A DNA stretch of 64,000 nucleotides, from the NCBI GenBank assembly GCA_902536695.1, contig CACAYQ010000002.1:1-64000 (forward strand), given 5' to 3'. The position numbers and the translations under genes were made by a program. The notes under the pieces were generated by a model. The model saw only the letters and a list, made by a program, of their open reading frames with translations, had not been told where the DNA came from and ran no database searches. This document shows, one piece after another, positions 43,609-51,619 of the stretch; within the stretch, counting starts at the first letter, position 1; every line of letters starts with the position of its first letter. This DNA is from an uncultured Bacteroidota bacterium. Its GTDB lineage: Bacteria; Bacteroidota; Bacteroidia; Flavobacteriales_D; Parvicellaceae.

Positions 43609-43920
43609 TTATCTTTTATTCCATATTGTATATATGCAGTTATCGCTTAGTTTCTCTTCCAATTTCATTTTATAACTGATTTTTATTTTATCCATTGTTA
43701 TAGGAAAAAATGTATCAATTCCATTTACAGAATCACTAATAAATGTAATATGCAAGGTGTCTGCATACTCAAAAAGGCATTATAAATCATTTCTCCACCA
43801 ATTATAAATACATCTGGAATATTATCTTTTTCTAATGATTGCAAGCAGTTTTCAATAGAGGTATAGCATTCAACATCATTTACTTTGTTTGATGACAGTA
43901 CGATATTTCTTCTCGGGGGG
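43609..43920 (-). pseudogene. Dihydrofolate reductase remnant (N-terminus missing, one frameshift)
   Basis: Own translation: PPRRNIVLSSNKVNDVECYTSIENCLQSLEKDNIPDVFIIGGEMIYNAF(L) then, in a shifted frame, YADTLHITFISDSVNGIDTFFPITMDKIKISYKMKLEEKLSDNCIYTIWNKR-stop. RRNIVLS, VFIIGGEMIY and DTFFP are DHFR motifs. A one-base loss near 43770 explains the shift. Confidence 0.85.
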
Positions 43921-43937
43921 AAAAATATTTAAAAACT

Positions 43938-43991
43938 CCTAAAAAGGGTGAAAGCTAGAGATAGGTATCGAGTGAGTAGCCCGCTTTTAGG
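43938..43991 (+). other. Predicted stem-loop element (possible structured leader or small RNA) upstream of the 93-aa ORF
   Basis: CCTAAAA(a)GGG ... CCC(gc)TTTTAGG, with inner CTA/TAG and GATA/TATC pairing. Confidence 0.45.
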
Positions 43992-44036
43992 TTAGAGAAA
44001 AGTTTTAATTTTAAAGTGAACTAAAACTTAAAAATT

Positions 44037-44318
44037 ATGAAAGACACAATTAAAAATTCAATAACAGGAGCATTTGCAATATTTGGTTTAGTAGCTCTAA
44101 TATCAAGTTCTAATAATGCACCAACATTAATTCACGAAGGTTCTAATATTCCTGAGAGCCATGTATATAGTTTAATAGAATCTGATGGTAGAGCATTTTC
44201 CATAAACGCAAAAACAGGAGAGGTAAAGATGTATGTTAGAACAACAACTAGTAGTGGGGCTACAACACTAGGATTAAAAGAATACAAGCCAGTTCTAAAA
44301 GAATTTGGAGAGAAATAA
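44037..44318 (+). CDS. Small hypothetical secreted/membrane protein
   Basis: 93 aa with an N-terminal hydrophobic segment; no family recognised. Confidence 0.55.
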   Translation: MKDTIKNSITGAFAIFGLVALISSSNNAPTLIHEGSNIPESHVYSLIESDGRAFSINAKTGEVKMYVRTTTSSGATTLGLKEYKPVLKEFGEK

Positions 44319-44526
44319 CTTAACATGTTTAGGAGAAAAAAGAGCGAGGACCTTGTGAATTATTAAACACATAATCTGAAAAAAAACCTCCCCCTTTTAT
44401 TTTTCAAATGCGCAACTAAAATATAGTTGACGAATTAAATAGAAATTAAACTGTGATAAAGATGCCTTAGAGATGTTAAAATATCATAGTATTAACGTAA
44501 CACACATACATAGAAAAAAATAGATC

Positions 44527-44883
44527 ATGCCATTTCAAAAAGGTAATAAGCTAGCAAAGGGAAGGCCGAAAGGTTCAAAGAATAAAGCTACAGACATACA
44601 GAAGTTTGAGATTCAAAACATATTCTTCAATCTGGATGAAATGAAAAGAGACTTCGAGATGCTATCCCCAGACAAGAAGTATGACATAAGAATGAAAGCA
44701 ATGAGCTTCTTTTATTCTAGGCCAGCTGTTGAGCTGTAGGTAGATGCAACCCCATGGACTAAGGTTGAATATATCACTGAAATTGGAGAAGATCAGCCTT
44801 CAGACGAAGAAAAGAAACGCATCTATTTTGAAAATGGAGGTGATGGTGTTAACCCTATTGACCTACCCTTATTCATTGATTAA
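44527..44883 (+). pseudogene. Phage-packaging-like small protein (KGRPKGSKNK type) interrupted by an in-frame TAG at 44737-44739
   Basis: MPFQKGNKLAKGRPKGSKNKATDIQ... PAVEL*VDATPWTKVEYITEIGEDQPSDEEKKRIYFENGGDGVNPIDLPLFID-stop; the frame stays open for 47 codons after the amber. Confidence 0.6.
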
Positions 44884-44895
44884 TCCGATTCTTTA

Positions 44896-45498
44896 TTAAT
44901 ATAAACCTCGACCACCACTATTTATTGCTTTCATGAAAACCCTAAAGGCTAGATACCACAATATTAAACTAATTAATAGACTTGCAGCAGCAATAACAAA
45001 TGATTCAAAAAATAAAAAATAGAGCGCTAACCCAAACATAAATACAGAACCAATTAAAGTTACGATTGAAAGTAATACCAAAAGTATTTTGTTTTGTTTG
45101 TTTTTAGTTTTTGACTTTTTTTTGGTGATTTCTTTGTGCTTTAAAATGGGAACTTCAACTAATAAAGATTTATTTATTTTTTCTTGTTGAATAAAATGAG
45201 GCAATTCTTTGTGAGAATACTTAGTTGTTAAAACAGAGGGACCAATTTTATCTTTTGATGCTAAGAAATCTTGGTTATTAGTAACTGCAGTTATACTGGC
45301 TTCAACTTCAGATAGATTTTTAGCAGAACTATTTTTTGAAATATTAAGAGTGCTGTATTGCTTTTGACTAAAATCATATCGTGACGCTATATTGTTTATA
45401 ACCCCATTGTGAGCGATTTTTCTAACGGACAATATTTTTTTTGAGCTGCAACTTATAGTCAAAACAGCTAGAAGCATAAATACTAATAACCTTTTCAT
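44896..45498 (-). CDS. Putative lipoprotein with C-terminal transmembrane segments, hypothetical
   Basis: MKRLLVFMLLAVLTISCSS signal/lipobox; two hydrophobic stretches near the C-terminus. Confidence 0.65.
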   Translation of the reverse strand: MKRLLVFMLLAVLTISCSSKKILSVRKIAHNGVINNIASRYDFSQKQYSTLNISKNSSAKNLSEVEASITAVTNNQDFLASKDKIGPSVLTTKYSHKELPHFIQQEKINKSLLVEVPILKHKEITKKKSKTKNKQNKILLVLLSIVTLIGSVFMFGLALYFLFFESFVIAAASLLISLILWYLAFRVFMKAINSGGRGLY

Positions 45499-45686
45499 CT
45501 TGTGGGTTTAAATATTTTAATAAAATTAAGTTACTTCTATTTATAATAAATGGGATTTTAATTAAAAAAAGGATAAGTTTTTAATCAATAATTTTATTTA
45601 ACTATCTGTTTTACATTGGTTTAAGTAAGTGTTTACGGATTACTTAAGAAAAGTATTTATTGGGATTGATTGGTGAGGATTAGTAT

Positions 45687-46118
45687 TTAGGGTACTGTAA
45701 AATCAAACCTAATTCGATTTACATTATGATAATTAGTAAAAGATCTATTCTCTTGTAGATTTCCGTCTACAAAAAATCCAATAGCAATTTCAAAGTCACA
45801 TTGTAGTCTATCAGGACTAGATACAGAATCACATTCTGCTGTCAACATTAAGGAAATATTTTCACCTTTATCTTCTCTTTCAGTAGTTGTTTGAAAGCTA
45901 GAACCTTCAGGAATAGGTCCTGGAATGCCCCCAAAAGGGTCAATTCCAAAATAACGATTCCCCATAAGGGCATTATATCTATAATAATCATCACTATCGC
46001 AGCTAAACCAATTAACATCAGCATTAGAAACAAATACATATTCAAAATGCACGTTTCTTTCTTTACTACAACTCCCCAAAAGAACCACAGCAAATACAAA
46101 TACTAATAATTTTTTCAT
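45687..46118 (-). CDS. Putative lipoprotein, hypothetical
   Basis: MKKLLVFVFAVVLLGSCSKE lipobox; shared upstream element. Confidence 0.7.
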   Translation of the reverse strand: MKKLLVFVFAVVLLGSCSKERNVHFEYVFVSNADVNWFSCDSDDYYRYNALMGNRYFGIDPFGGIPGPIPEGSSFQTTTEREDKGENISLMLTAECDSVSSPDRLQCDFEIAIGFFVDGNLQENRSFTNYHNVNRIRFDFTVP

Positions 46119-46145
46119 CTTTTAAAGTTTTGATACTAATTTAAG
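46119..46145 (-). repeat. Shared upstream element, copy A
   Basis: Plus-strand cttttaaagttttgatactaatttaag directly upstream of the 46118 start. Confidence 0.75.
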
Positions 46146-46238
46146 AAAAGTATATTATGCTATTTGGTTATATAGTATTCTCTTACCAAGACCCTAAATA
46201 GTAAAGTGTTTTATTTTGATTATAAATTACAACAGTAT

Positions 46239-47369
46239 TTAATTTATTGAGTTGTAAACTGCTTGTCTAAATTGCTTTTGAATCTCAAATGAAAATTCTC
46301 TTGCTCTTGTAAGAAATAAACCAAACATTTTTTTTTCAGAATCGATCCAAAAATGCGTATTATGATAACCAGACCACCCATATATTCCTTTAGTGGAATT
46401 TGTTCCGTCTAATTTAGGATTGTCAAGAACAAATAATGAAAACCCATAATTAAATGGATCACCTTCTTTTTCTGTGTATGATTTTACCATAATGTTTAAA
46501 CTCTCTTTTGAAATTAATTGCTCATTATTAAATACCCCATCATTTACCAGCATTCTACAGAAGTTAGAATAGTCATCTAACGTTGATACAAGTCCTTCTC
46601 CTCCAAAATATGCTTTGTTATCTATATCGTAAGTTAATTGGTCTAAATTGTTAGTATAACCTTTCAGTGAAGAATTATTTATGAACAAGGGTTGAAACCT
46701 CTTTCTTTCTTCTTTTGTTAAATAGAACTTTGTATCGTACATCTCTAAAGGGTCAAAAATTTCTTGCTTTAAAAAATCATAAAAACTTTTTTTGGTCACG
46801 ACCTCAACTACTCTTCCTAAAATAGCCATATTTATCCCATATAAATACTTTGATCCAGGTTCAAACTCAACTGGGTGATTTGCAACATCAGAAGCAAAAT
46901 CTTTTAAATTATTATATTTAATTGTACTTGTAAAATAATGAGGATTTTCATAATATTTATATCCAGATCTATGTGTCATCAAGTGAAATAACGTTATTTC
47001 GTTTTTACATTTGTAGATTCCATTTTCATTTTTACATTTAAGATTTTTAAATTCTGGGATGTATTTTGATAGTTTGTCTTCAAAATTAATTAATCCTCTT
47101 TCCTTTAAAATCATCATACCAACGATCGTAATTGGCTTAGACATTGACCATATGGGAAAAATTGAGTTATCATAAATTGGTTTTGAATTTTTATGCATTG
47201 AATTTTCAATGTTTTTAAAAATTATATTTCCGTCTTTATAAACCATTGCAACATTGCTAGATGTTACTTCGTTTTTTATAAGATTTTTTTGAAAATCGAT
47301 AACTTTTTCAAACTGAGCAGTAAGGAAATTAAGTGATAAAACACAAATTGATGTTATTATAATCTTCAT
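46239..47369 (-). CDS. Serine hydrolase (beta-lactamase/class C family)
   Basis: IWSMSKPITIVG (SxxK), YLYGINMAILG (YxN), secretory signal; 376 aa. Confidence 0.88.
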   Translation of the reverse strand: MKIIITSICVLSLNFLTAQFEKVIDFQKNLIKNEVTSSNVAMVYKDGNIIFKNIENSMHKNSKPIYDNSIFPIWSMSKPITIVGMMILKERGLINFEDKLSKYIPEFKNLKCKNENGIYKCKNEITLFHLMTHRSGYKYYENPHYFTSTIKYNNLKDFASDVANHPVEFEPGSKYLYGINMAILGRVVEVVTKKSFYDFLKQEIFDPLEMYDTKFYLTKEERKRFQPLFINNSSLKGYTNNLDQLTYDIDNKAYFGGEGLVSTLDDYSNFCRMLVNDGVFNNEQLISKESLNIMVKSYTEKEGDPFNYGFSLFVLDNPKLDGTNSTKGIYGWSGYHNTHFWIDSEKKMFGLFLTRAREFSFEIQKQFRQAVYNSIN

Positions 47370-47399
47370 TTTATAAGTTTTGATTCTAATTTAAGAAAA
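47370..47399 (-). repeat. Shared upstream element, copy B
   Basis: tttataagttttgattctaatttaagaaaa directly upstream of the 47369 start. Confidence 0.75.
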
Positions 47400-47478
47400 C
47401 AATGAAAATACAGCACGTCTACAGTACAAATACAAAAGGATTAGCAACTAATAAATTAGGAAAAAATGGCTTGACTAC

Positions 47479-48702
47479 CTAAAAACAGTCTGCCGGGAAA
47501 TTGCAGTTAGTTGAGAAGGAAAGATTAGAATTTTGAAAAATTGAAGACCAATTCTGATTGGCGTAACTCACATCGTCAACTTCTACGCAATTTAAATTTG
47601 GATAATATGCGCTGCTGTAACCAAAAATATTTAGATTTTGATTGTTACCATTTTTTAAGTTTAAGCAAGTTAAATCGAGGTAAATATTTAGCAGTGTCAA
47701 ATTAGAATTGTTGCTTAAATTCAAACCTCTTTGATCAATAGAACTTAATGATAAAGTTTCAAGATGGGTAAAGTCTGTAAAGTCAATTTCTGAAAAATGA
47801 AGATTACGTAAATTAATGTGCTTCAAATTAATGCAATCTGTTATTTTTAATTCAGTAGGAGAAGTCTGATCCCAGGGAGCATTTTGACTATACCCTATTA
47901 ATTGGAGATTTTCAAGGCTGTTACACCCACCCAAGTTTAGGTATTTTAAATAAGAATCCTCAGTATTTTCAATTTCTTTGATTTTTAAATAGGAAAGATT
48001 GTTGTAATTTGATAAATCAAGACTGTCAAATCCTAAAGCTCCAACTATTATTGTAGATAGGTTTTGATTAAATTTAATTGAGTCGTATTCAAAATTATTT
48101 TCGCAATTAATGAATCTTATTTGATTATTTTTTGACAAATTGATATATGAAAGATTGTTGCTTTTACAATAAAGACTGTCTAATGAACTAAAACCGTCAA
48201 TCCCTGTTAAATCATAAATTCCCTTTTGATCTAAATTTAGCACGAGAACATTTTTTACATTATCATATTCAAGTGTGCTATCAATTACATCGTCATAGCC
48301 TAAATCAATTAAAGCTTGTTCAAAATTTTCATCTGGAATAATAACTACACTTAATGTCTGGAAACTAATTTCTTCTCCGTAACCGGTTCCATTATCATTT
48401 GTAGCATATGCTCTCGCATAGTATGTTGTATTATAGTTTAGGTCATTTAAAGTGCTTATGAAATTTCCATCTACTGAGTTACTCTGAGAAGTATTATCGT
48501 TTAAAGTTGGGGTTCCTGTTGTACTCCAGCAGATTCCTTTGGAAATTATTTCACTTCCACCGTTAGAAATTATTTCACCACCCGAATTTGCAGAGATCCC
48601 AGTTATATTGGAAATAGGAATAGTATTAATTTCAGGAAGTTTATTTTTAGAACAACTACCAAACACACCAACAATAAACATAAATACTAATATCCTTTTC
48701 AT
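47479..48702 (-). CDS. Putative surface lipoprotein with Fn3-like and leucine-rich-like regions
   Basis: MKRILVFMFIVGVFGSCSK lipobox; LNYNTTYYARAYATNDNGTGYGEEISFQT; repeated short LxxLxL-type segments. Confidence 0.7.
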   Translation of the reverse strand: MKRILVFMFIVGVFGSCSKNKLPEINTIPISNITGISANSGGEIISNGGSEIISKGICWSTTGTPTLNDNTSQSNSVDGNFISTLNDLNYNTTYYARAYATNDNGTGYGEEISFQTLSVVIIPDENFEQALIDLGYDDVIDSTLEYDNVKNVLVLNLDQKGIYDLTGIDGFSSLDSLYCKSNNLSYINLSKNNQIRFINCENNFEYDSIKFNQNLSTIIVGALGFDSLDLSNYNNLSYLKIKEIENTEDSYLKYLNLGGCNSLENLQLIGYSQNAPWDQTSPTELKITDCINLKHINLRNLHFSEIDFTDFTHLETLSLSSIDQRGLNLSNNSNLTLLNIYLDLTCLNLKNGNNQNLNIFGYSSAYYPNLNCVEVDDVSYANQNWSSIFQNSNLSFSTNCNFPADCF

Positions 48703-48728
48703 CTTTTAAGTTTTGATACTAATTTAAG
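48703..48728 (-). repeat. Shared upstream element, copy C
   Basis: cttttaagttttgatactaatttaag fills the 28-bp gap between the two flanking genes. Confidence 0.75.
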
Positions 48729-48730
48729 AG

Positions 48731-49321
48731 TTACTCAAAAGTGTATGTTTTAGTTTTCTTATCATAGCTTTTGTAGTTCTTTTCAAATTTAAGTTTTGAA
48801 AAACTTGCTAAATCAATAATGAAACCTGTTAATGATATAGCTGTACCCCCATATACAAATAATCTTGGATCAGAATCAGCTGCTGTTCCAAGAGTTGAAA
48901 CAACCACTCCTAAAATTGACATCAATCTTCCTGTAAGTTGTAGTTTTCTGAACTTTGATAAGTTATATTGGGTGTAATTTATGTTATCCTCCATAAGAGA
49001 AAAATTACTGCTTGAACTTAATAAGTAGTTTTTAAAATCATTTGAAGTTTTATTTATTAAAATTTGGTTTCTATCAATAATAAAATGACCATTATTAAGC
49101 TTCTTTGATTTGTAGGTAGTTGATTTACCATTTTGATTTTTGAATATTATTTGATTGTTCTGCGACTCAAGAGGAATAAATGATATTTGTTTTGCATTAA
49201 TAGAAACAATATTACCTTTTGCAACCCACTCTTCAGATTTAACAAGAGAAATACTTTCATTTTGTGCATTTACATAGAAACTAAACGCAAATATTAATAA
49301 AGGAAAAAATAAATGTCTCAT
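48731..49321 (-). CDS. Hypothetical secreted/membrane protein
   Basis: 196 aa, N-terminal signal (LLIFAFSFYVNAQ), one internal hydrophobic region. Confidence 0.65.
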   Translation of the reverse strand: MRHLFFPLLIFAFSFYVNAQNESISLVKSEEWVAKGNIVSINAKQISFIPLESQNNQIIFKNQNGKSTTYKSKKLNNGHFIIDRNQILINKTSNDFKNYLLSSSSNFSLMEDNINYTQYNLSKFRKLQLTGRLMSILGVVVSTLGTAADSDPRLFVYGGTAISLTGFIIDLASFSKLKFEKNYKSYDKKTKTYTFE

Positions 49322-49346
49322 AACTTAAGTTTTGATACTAATTTAA
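49322..49346 (-). repeat. Shared upstream element, copy D
   Basis: aacttaagttttgatactaatttaa directly upstream of the 49321 start. Confidence 0.75.
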
Positions 49347-49499
49347 AAAATCAAAGTGTAAAGTGTAAAGTGTAATTTGACTTTTAGTGTTACATTTGAA
49401 GTATAAAGACACTAAAAAAAGCATAAGATGTGCAAACATTGTGCAAATAATGTTTTTACTAAGTTTAAAGTTATCACGTAACTCACTGATAATCAATAC

Positions 49500-49529
49500 T
49501 TGGGCAATTAGCTCAGTTGGTTTAGAGCG
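49500..49529 (+). repeat. Right copy of 30-bp direct repeat (attR-like), 5' part of intact tRNA-Val(GAC)
   Basis: Identical to 42572-42601. Confidence 0.92.
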
Positions 49530-49576
49530 CTTGCTTGACAGGCAAGAGGTCACTGGTTCGAATCCAGTATTGCCCA
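49502..49576 (+). tRNA. tRNA-Val (anticodon GAC)
   Basis: gggcaat/attgccc acceptor; anticodon arm cttgc-ttgacag-gcaag; T arm actggttcgaatccagt; CCA not encoded. Confidence 0.94.
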
Positions 49577-49758
49577 CTCGTAATAAATAAGGCTATTTTA
49601 AACGAAAGTCTATTTTTGGTCTCACCAAAGTCTCACCAAATTGCAAGAATTTTACTGTTTTTAGCTGTTTTCGCAAATACGCTGCACTCCCCTTGCAGTA
49701 TCGAAGTTTGCAGTCATTCGTCTTTTTTCTAAACTCATAGTTCACTAAAATTAAAACT

Positions 49759-49914
49759 ATGAAACAGAAAGTTAAAATGGCTTCGAATGAAAGTTTTGCT
49801 CATATAACAGGCACTATAAAGGAAATGATTGAAAACGGTGCAGAAATAGTTCAACTTGTAAATGCAGGGCAAAGTTTAAGTTATCCTGACTGTGTAATTA
49901 TAAATAAAAAATAA
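49759..49914 (+). CDS. Small hypothetical protein (51 aa), below the ORF-track cutoff
   Basis: MKQKVKMASNESFAHITGTIKEMIENGAEIVQLVNAGQSLSYPDCVIINKK-stop, followed by a hairpin and T run. Confidence 0.5.
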   Translation: MKQKVKMASNESFAHITGTIKEMIENGAEIVQLVNAGQSLSYPDCVIINKK

Positions 49915-49955
49915 TACTGCTGTTCTAATTTTTACAATTTGAGCAGTATTTTTGT
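49913..49955. terminator. Putative terminator
   Basis: aatactgct...gagcagtattttt inverted repeat between convergent ORFs. Confidence 0.55.
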
Positions 49956-49957
49956 AT

Positions 49958-51619
49958 TTAAGGTTTTCTTATTTCTTTAACAAGATCGAGAACATGCTTA
50001 GGTGGATCAGGAAAGAACTTGCATACAATAATAGAAACTAAAAAGTTGACTAACATAGCAAAAGAACCAAATCCTTCTGGTGAAATACCGAACCACCAAT
50101 CTTCTTTATTACCACCCCCAAACCACCCCATCTTATATTTTAGCATATAAAATAACATTAATATCACTCCAACCAACATTCCAGAAATTCCACCTTGCTT
50201 ATTCATTTTTTTATAAAAGATTCCTAAAAATATTGCTGGAAAAAAAGATGCAGCTGCAAGTCCAAATGCTAAGGCAACAGTTGCGGCTACAAAACCAGGT
50301 GGGTTAATACCAAAGTAACCTGCTAAACAAACGGCTAAGGTTGCTGAAATTCGAGCTGCTATGAGCTCTCCTTTTTCTTTAATTTCAGGCATTACTATTT
50401 TCTTTAGCAAGTCATGCGAAACAGATGATGATATCACAAGTAATAAACCAGCTGCTGTAGAAAGGGCTGCTGCTAAAGCTCCTGCTGCCAATAATGCAAT
50501 TACCCAATTTGGCAATTGAGCTATTTCAGGATTTGCTAGAACCATTATATCTTTATCTACGTTTAGCTCATTGCTGATTGGATCTGCTTGATACTGAATT
50601 AATCTGTCTTGATTTTTGTCCTCAAATGTCAATAATCCTGTAGTTTCCCATTTATTAAACCAAGAGGGCATAGAAGTATAGGGTTGGTCTTTTACGGTTT
50701 CAATAAGATTAGTTCTAGAGAATACTGCCACAGCTGGTGCCGTAGTGTAAAGAATAGCTATAAACAAAAGAGCCCATCCTGCAGATCTACGAGCATCGCT
50801 TACTTTTTTAACAGTAAAAAATCGAACTATAACATGAGGGAGTCCTGCCGTACCAACCATCAGAGCTAGAGTAATAAAAAATACATCAAGCATAGATTTA
50901 TTACCTGATGTATACTCATGAAAGCCCAGCTCTTTGTGCAAACCATCTAATTTATCCAACAGATAAACCCCATCTTCATCAGAAGATCCAAAACCAATTT
51001 GAGGAATTACATTACCTGTAGTTATAAAAGATATAAAAATGGCAGGAACCATAAATGCAAATATTAACACACAGTACTGTGCTACTTGTGTATAGGTTAT
51101 CCCTTTCATACCTCCAAGAACTGCATAAAAAAAAACTATAGCCATACCAATAAAAACTCCAGTAGTAATGTCTACCTCAAGATATCTAGAAAAGACAACT
51201 CCAACTCCTCGCATCTGACCAGCGATATAAGTAAATGAAACAATTAAAGCACAAAACACTGCTACTCCCCTAGCCATATTGGAATAATACCTGTCACCAA
51301 TAAAATCAGGTACAGTAAATTTTCCAAATTTTCTTAAATATGGTGCCAATAGAAGAGCTAATAACACATAACCTCCAGTCCACCCCATTAAATATACCGA
51401 GCCATCATACCCGTCAAATGAAATAATTCCAGCCATGGATATAAATGATGCTGCTGACATCCAATCAGCCGCTGTTGCCATACCATTAGCAATTGGATGG
51501 ACACCGCTTCCAGCTACATAAAACTCACTTGTAGACAATGCTCTTGACCGGATAGCTATTCCGATATATATTAAAAAACTAGTACCTACTGCAATCCATA
51601 TCCAATATTGCAGTTCCAT
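49958..51619 (-). CDS. Sodium/solute symporter family protein (ActP/VC_2705-like)
   Basis: YVAGSGVHPIANGMATAADWMSAASFISMAGIISFDGYDGSVYLMGWTGGYVLLALLLAPYLRKFGKFTVPDFIGDRYYS; 553 aa, polytopic. Confidence 0.92.
   Translation of the reverse strand: MELQYWIWIAVGTSFLIYIGIAIRSRALSTSEFYVAGSGVHPIANGMATAADWMSAASFISMAGIISFDGYDGSVYLMGWTGGYVLLALLLAPYLRKFGKFTVPDFIGDRYYSNMARGVAVFCALIVSFTYIAGQMRGVGVVFSRYLEVDITTGVFIGMAIVFFYAVLGGMKGITYTQVAQYCVLIFAFMVPAIFISFITTGNVIPQIGFGSSDEDGVYLLDKLDGLHKELGFHEYTSGNKSMLDVFFITLALMVGTAGLPHVIVRFFTVKKVSDARRSAGWALLFIAILYTTAPAVAVFSRTNLIETVKDQPYTSMPSWFNKWETTGLLTFEDKNQDRLIQYQADPISNELNVDKDIMVLANPEIAQLPNWVIALLAAGALAAALSTAAGLLLVISSSVSHDLLKKIVMPEIKEKGELIAARISATLAVCLAGYFGINPPGFVAATVALAFGLAAASFFPAIFLGIFYKKMNKQGGISGMLVGVILMLFYMLKYKMGWFGGGNKEDWWFGISPEGFGSFAMLVNFLVSIIVCKFFPDPPKHVLDLVKEIRKP

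Noticed and set aside
45848-46099. 83-aa minus ORF
   Set aside because: Out-of-frame within the 45687-46118 lipoprotein gene.
42602-49499. Integron/cassette array (attC sites)
   Set aside because: No IntI gene and no attC-like paired core sites between the ORFs; the shared element is upstream of starts and does not show attC architecture.
49338-49590. Overlapping ORFs 49338-49577 (-) and 49387-49590 (+)
   Set aside because: Both run through tRNA-Val(GAC) (NTGFEPVTSCLSSKRSKP / SSVGLERLLDRQEVTGSNPV are typical tRNA translations).
49535-49732. 65-aa plus ORF beginning within the tRNA
   Set aside because: Starts in the tRNA T-arm/anticodon region; no protein-like composition.
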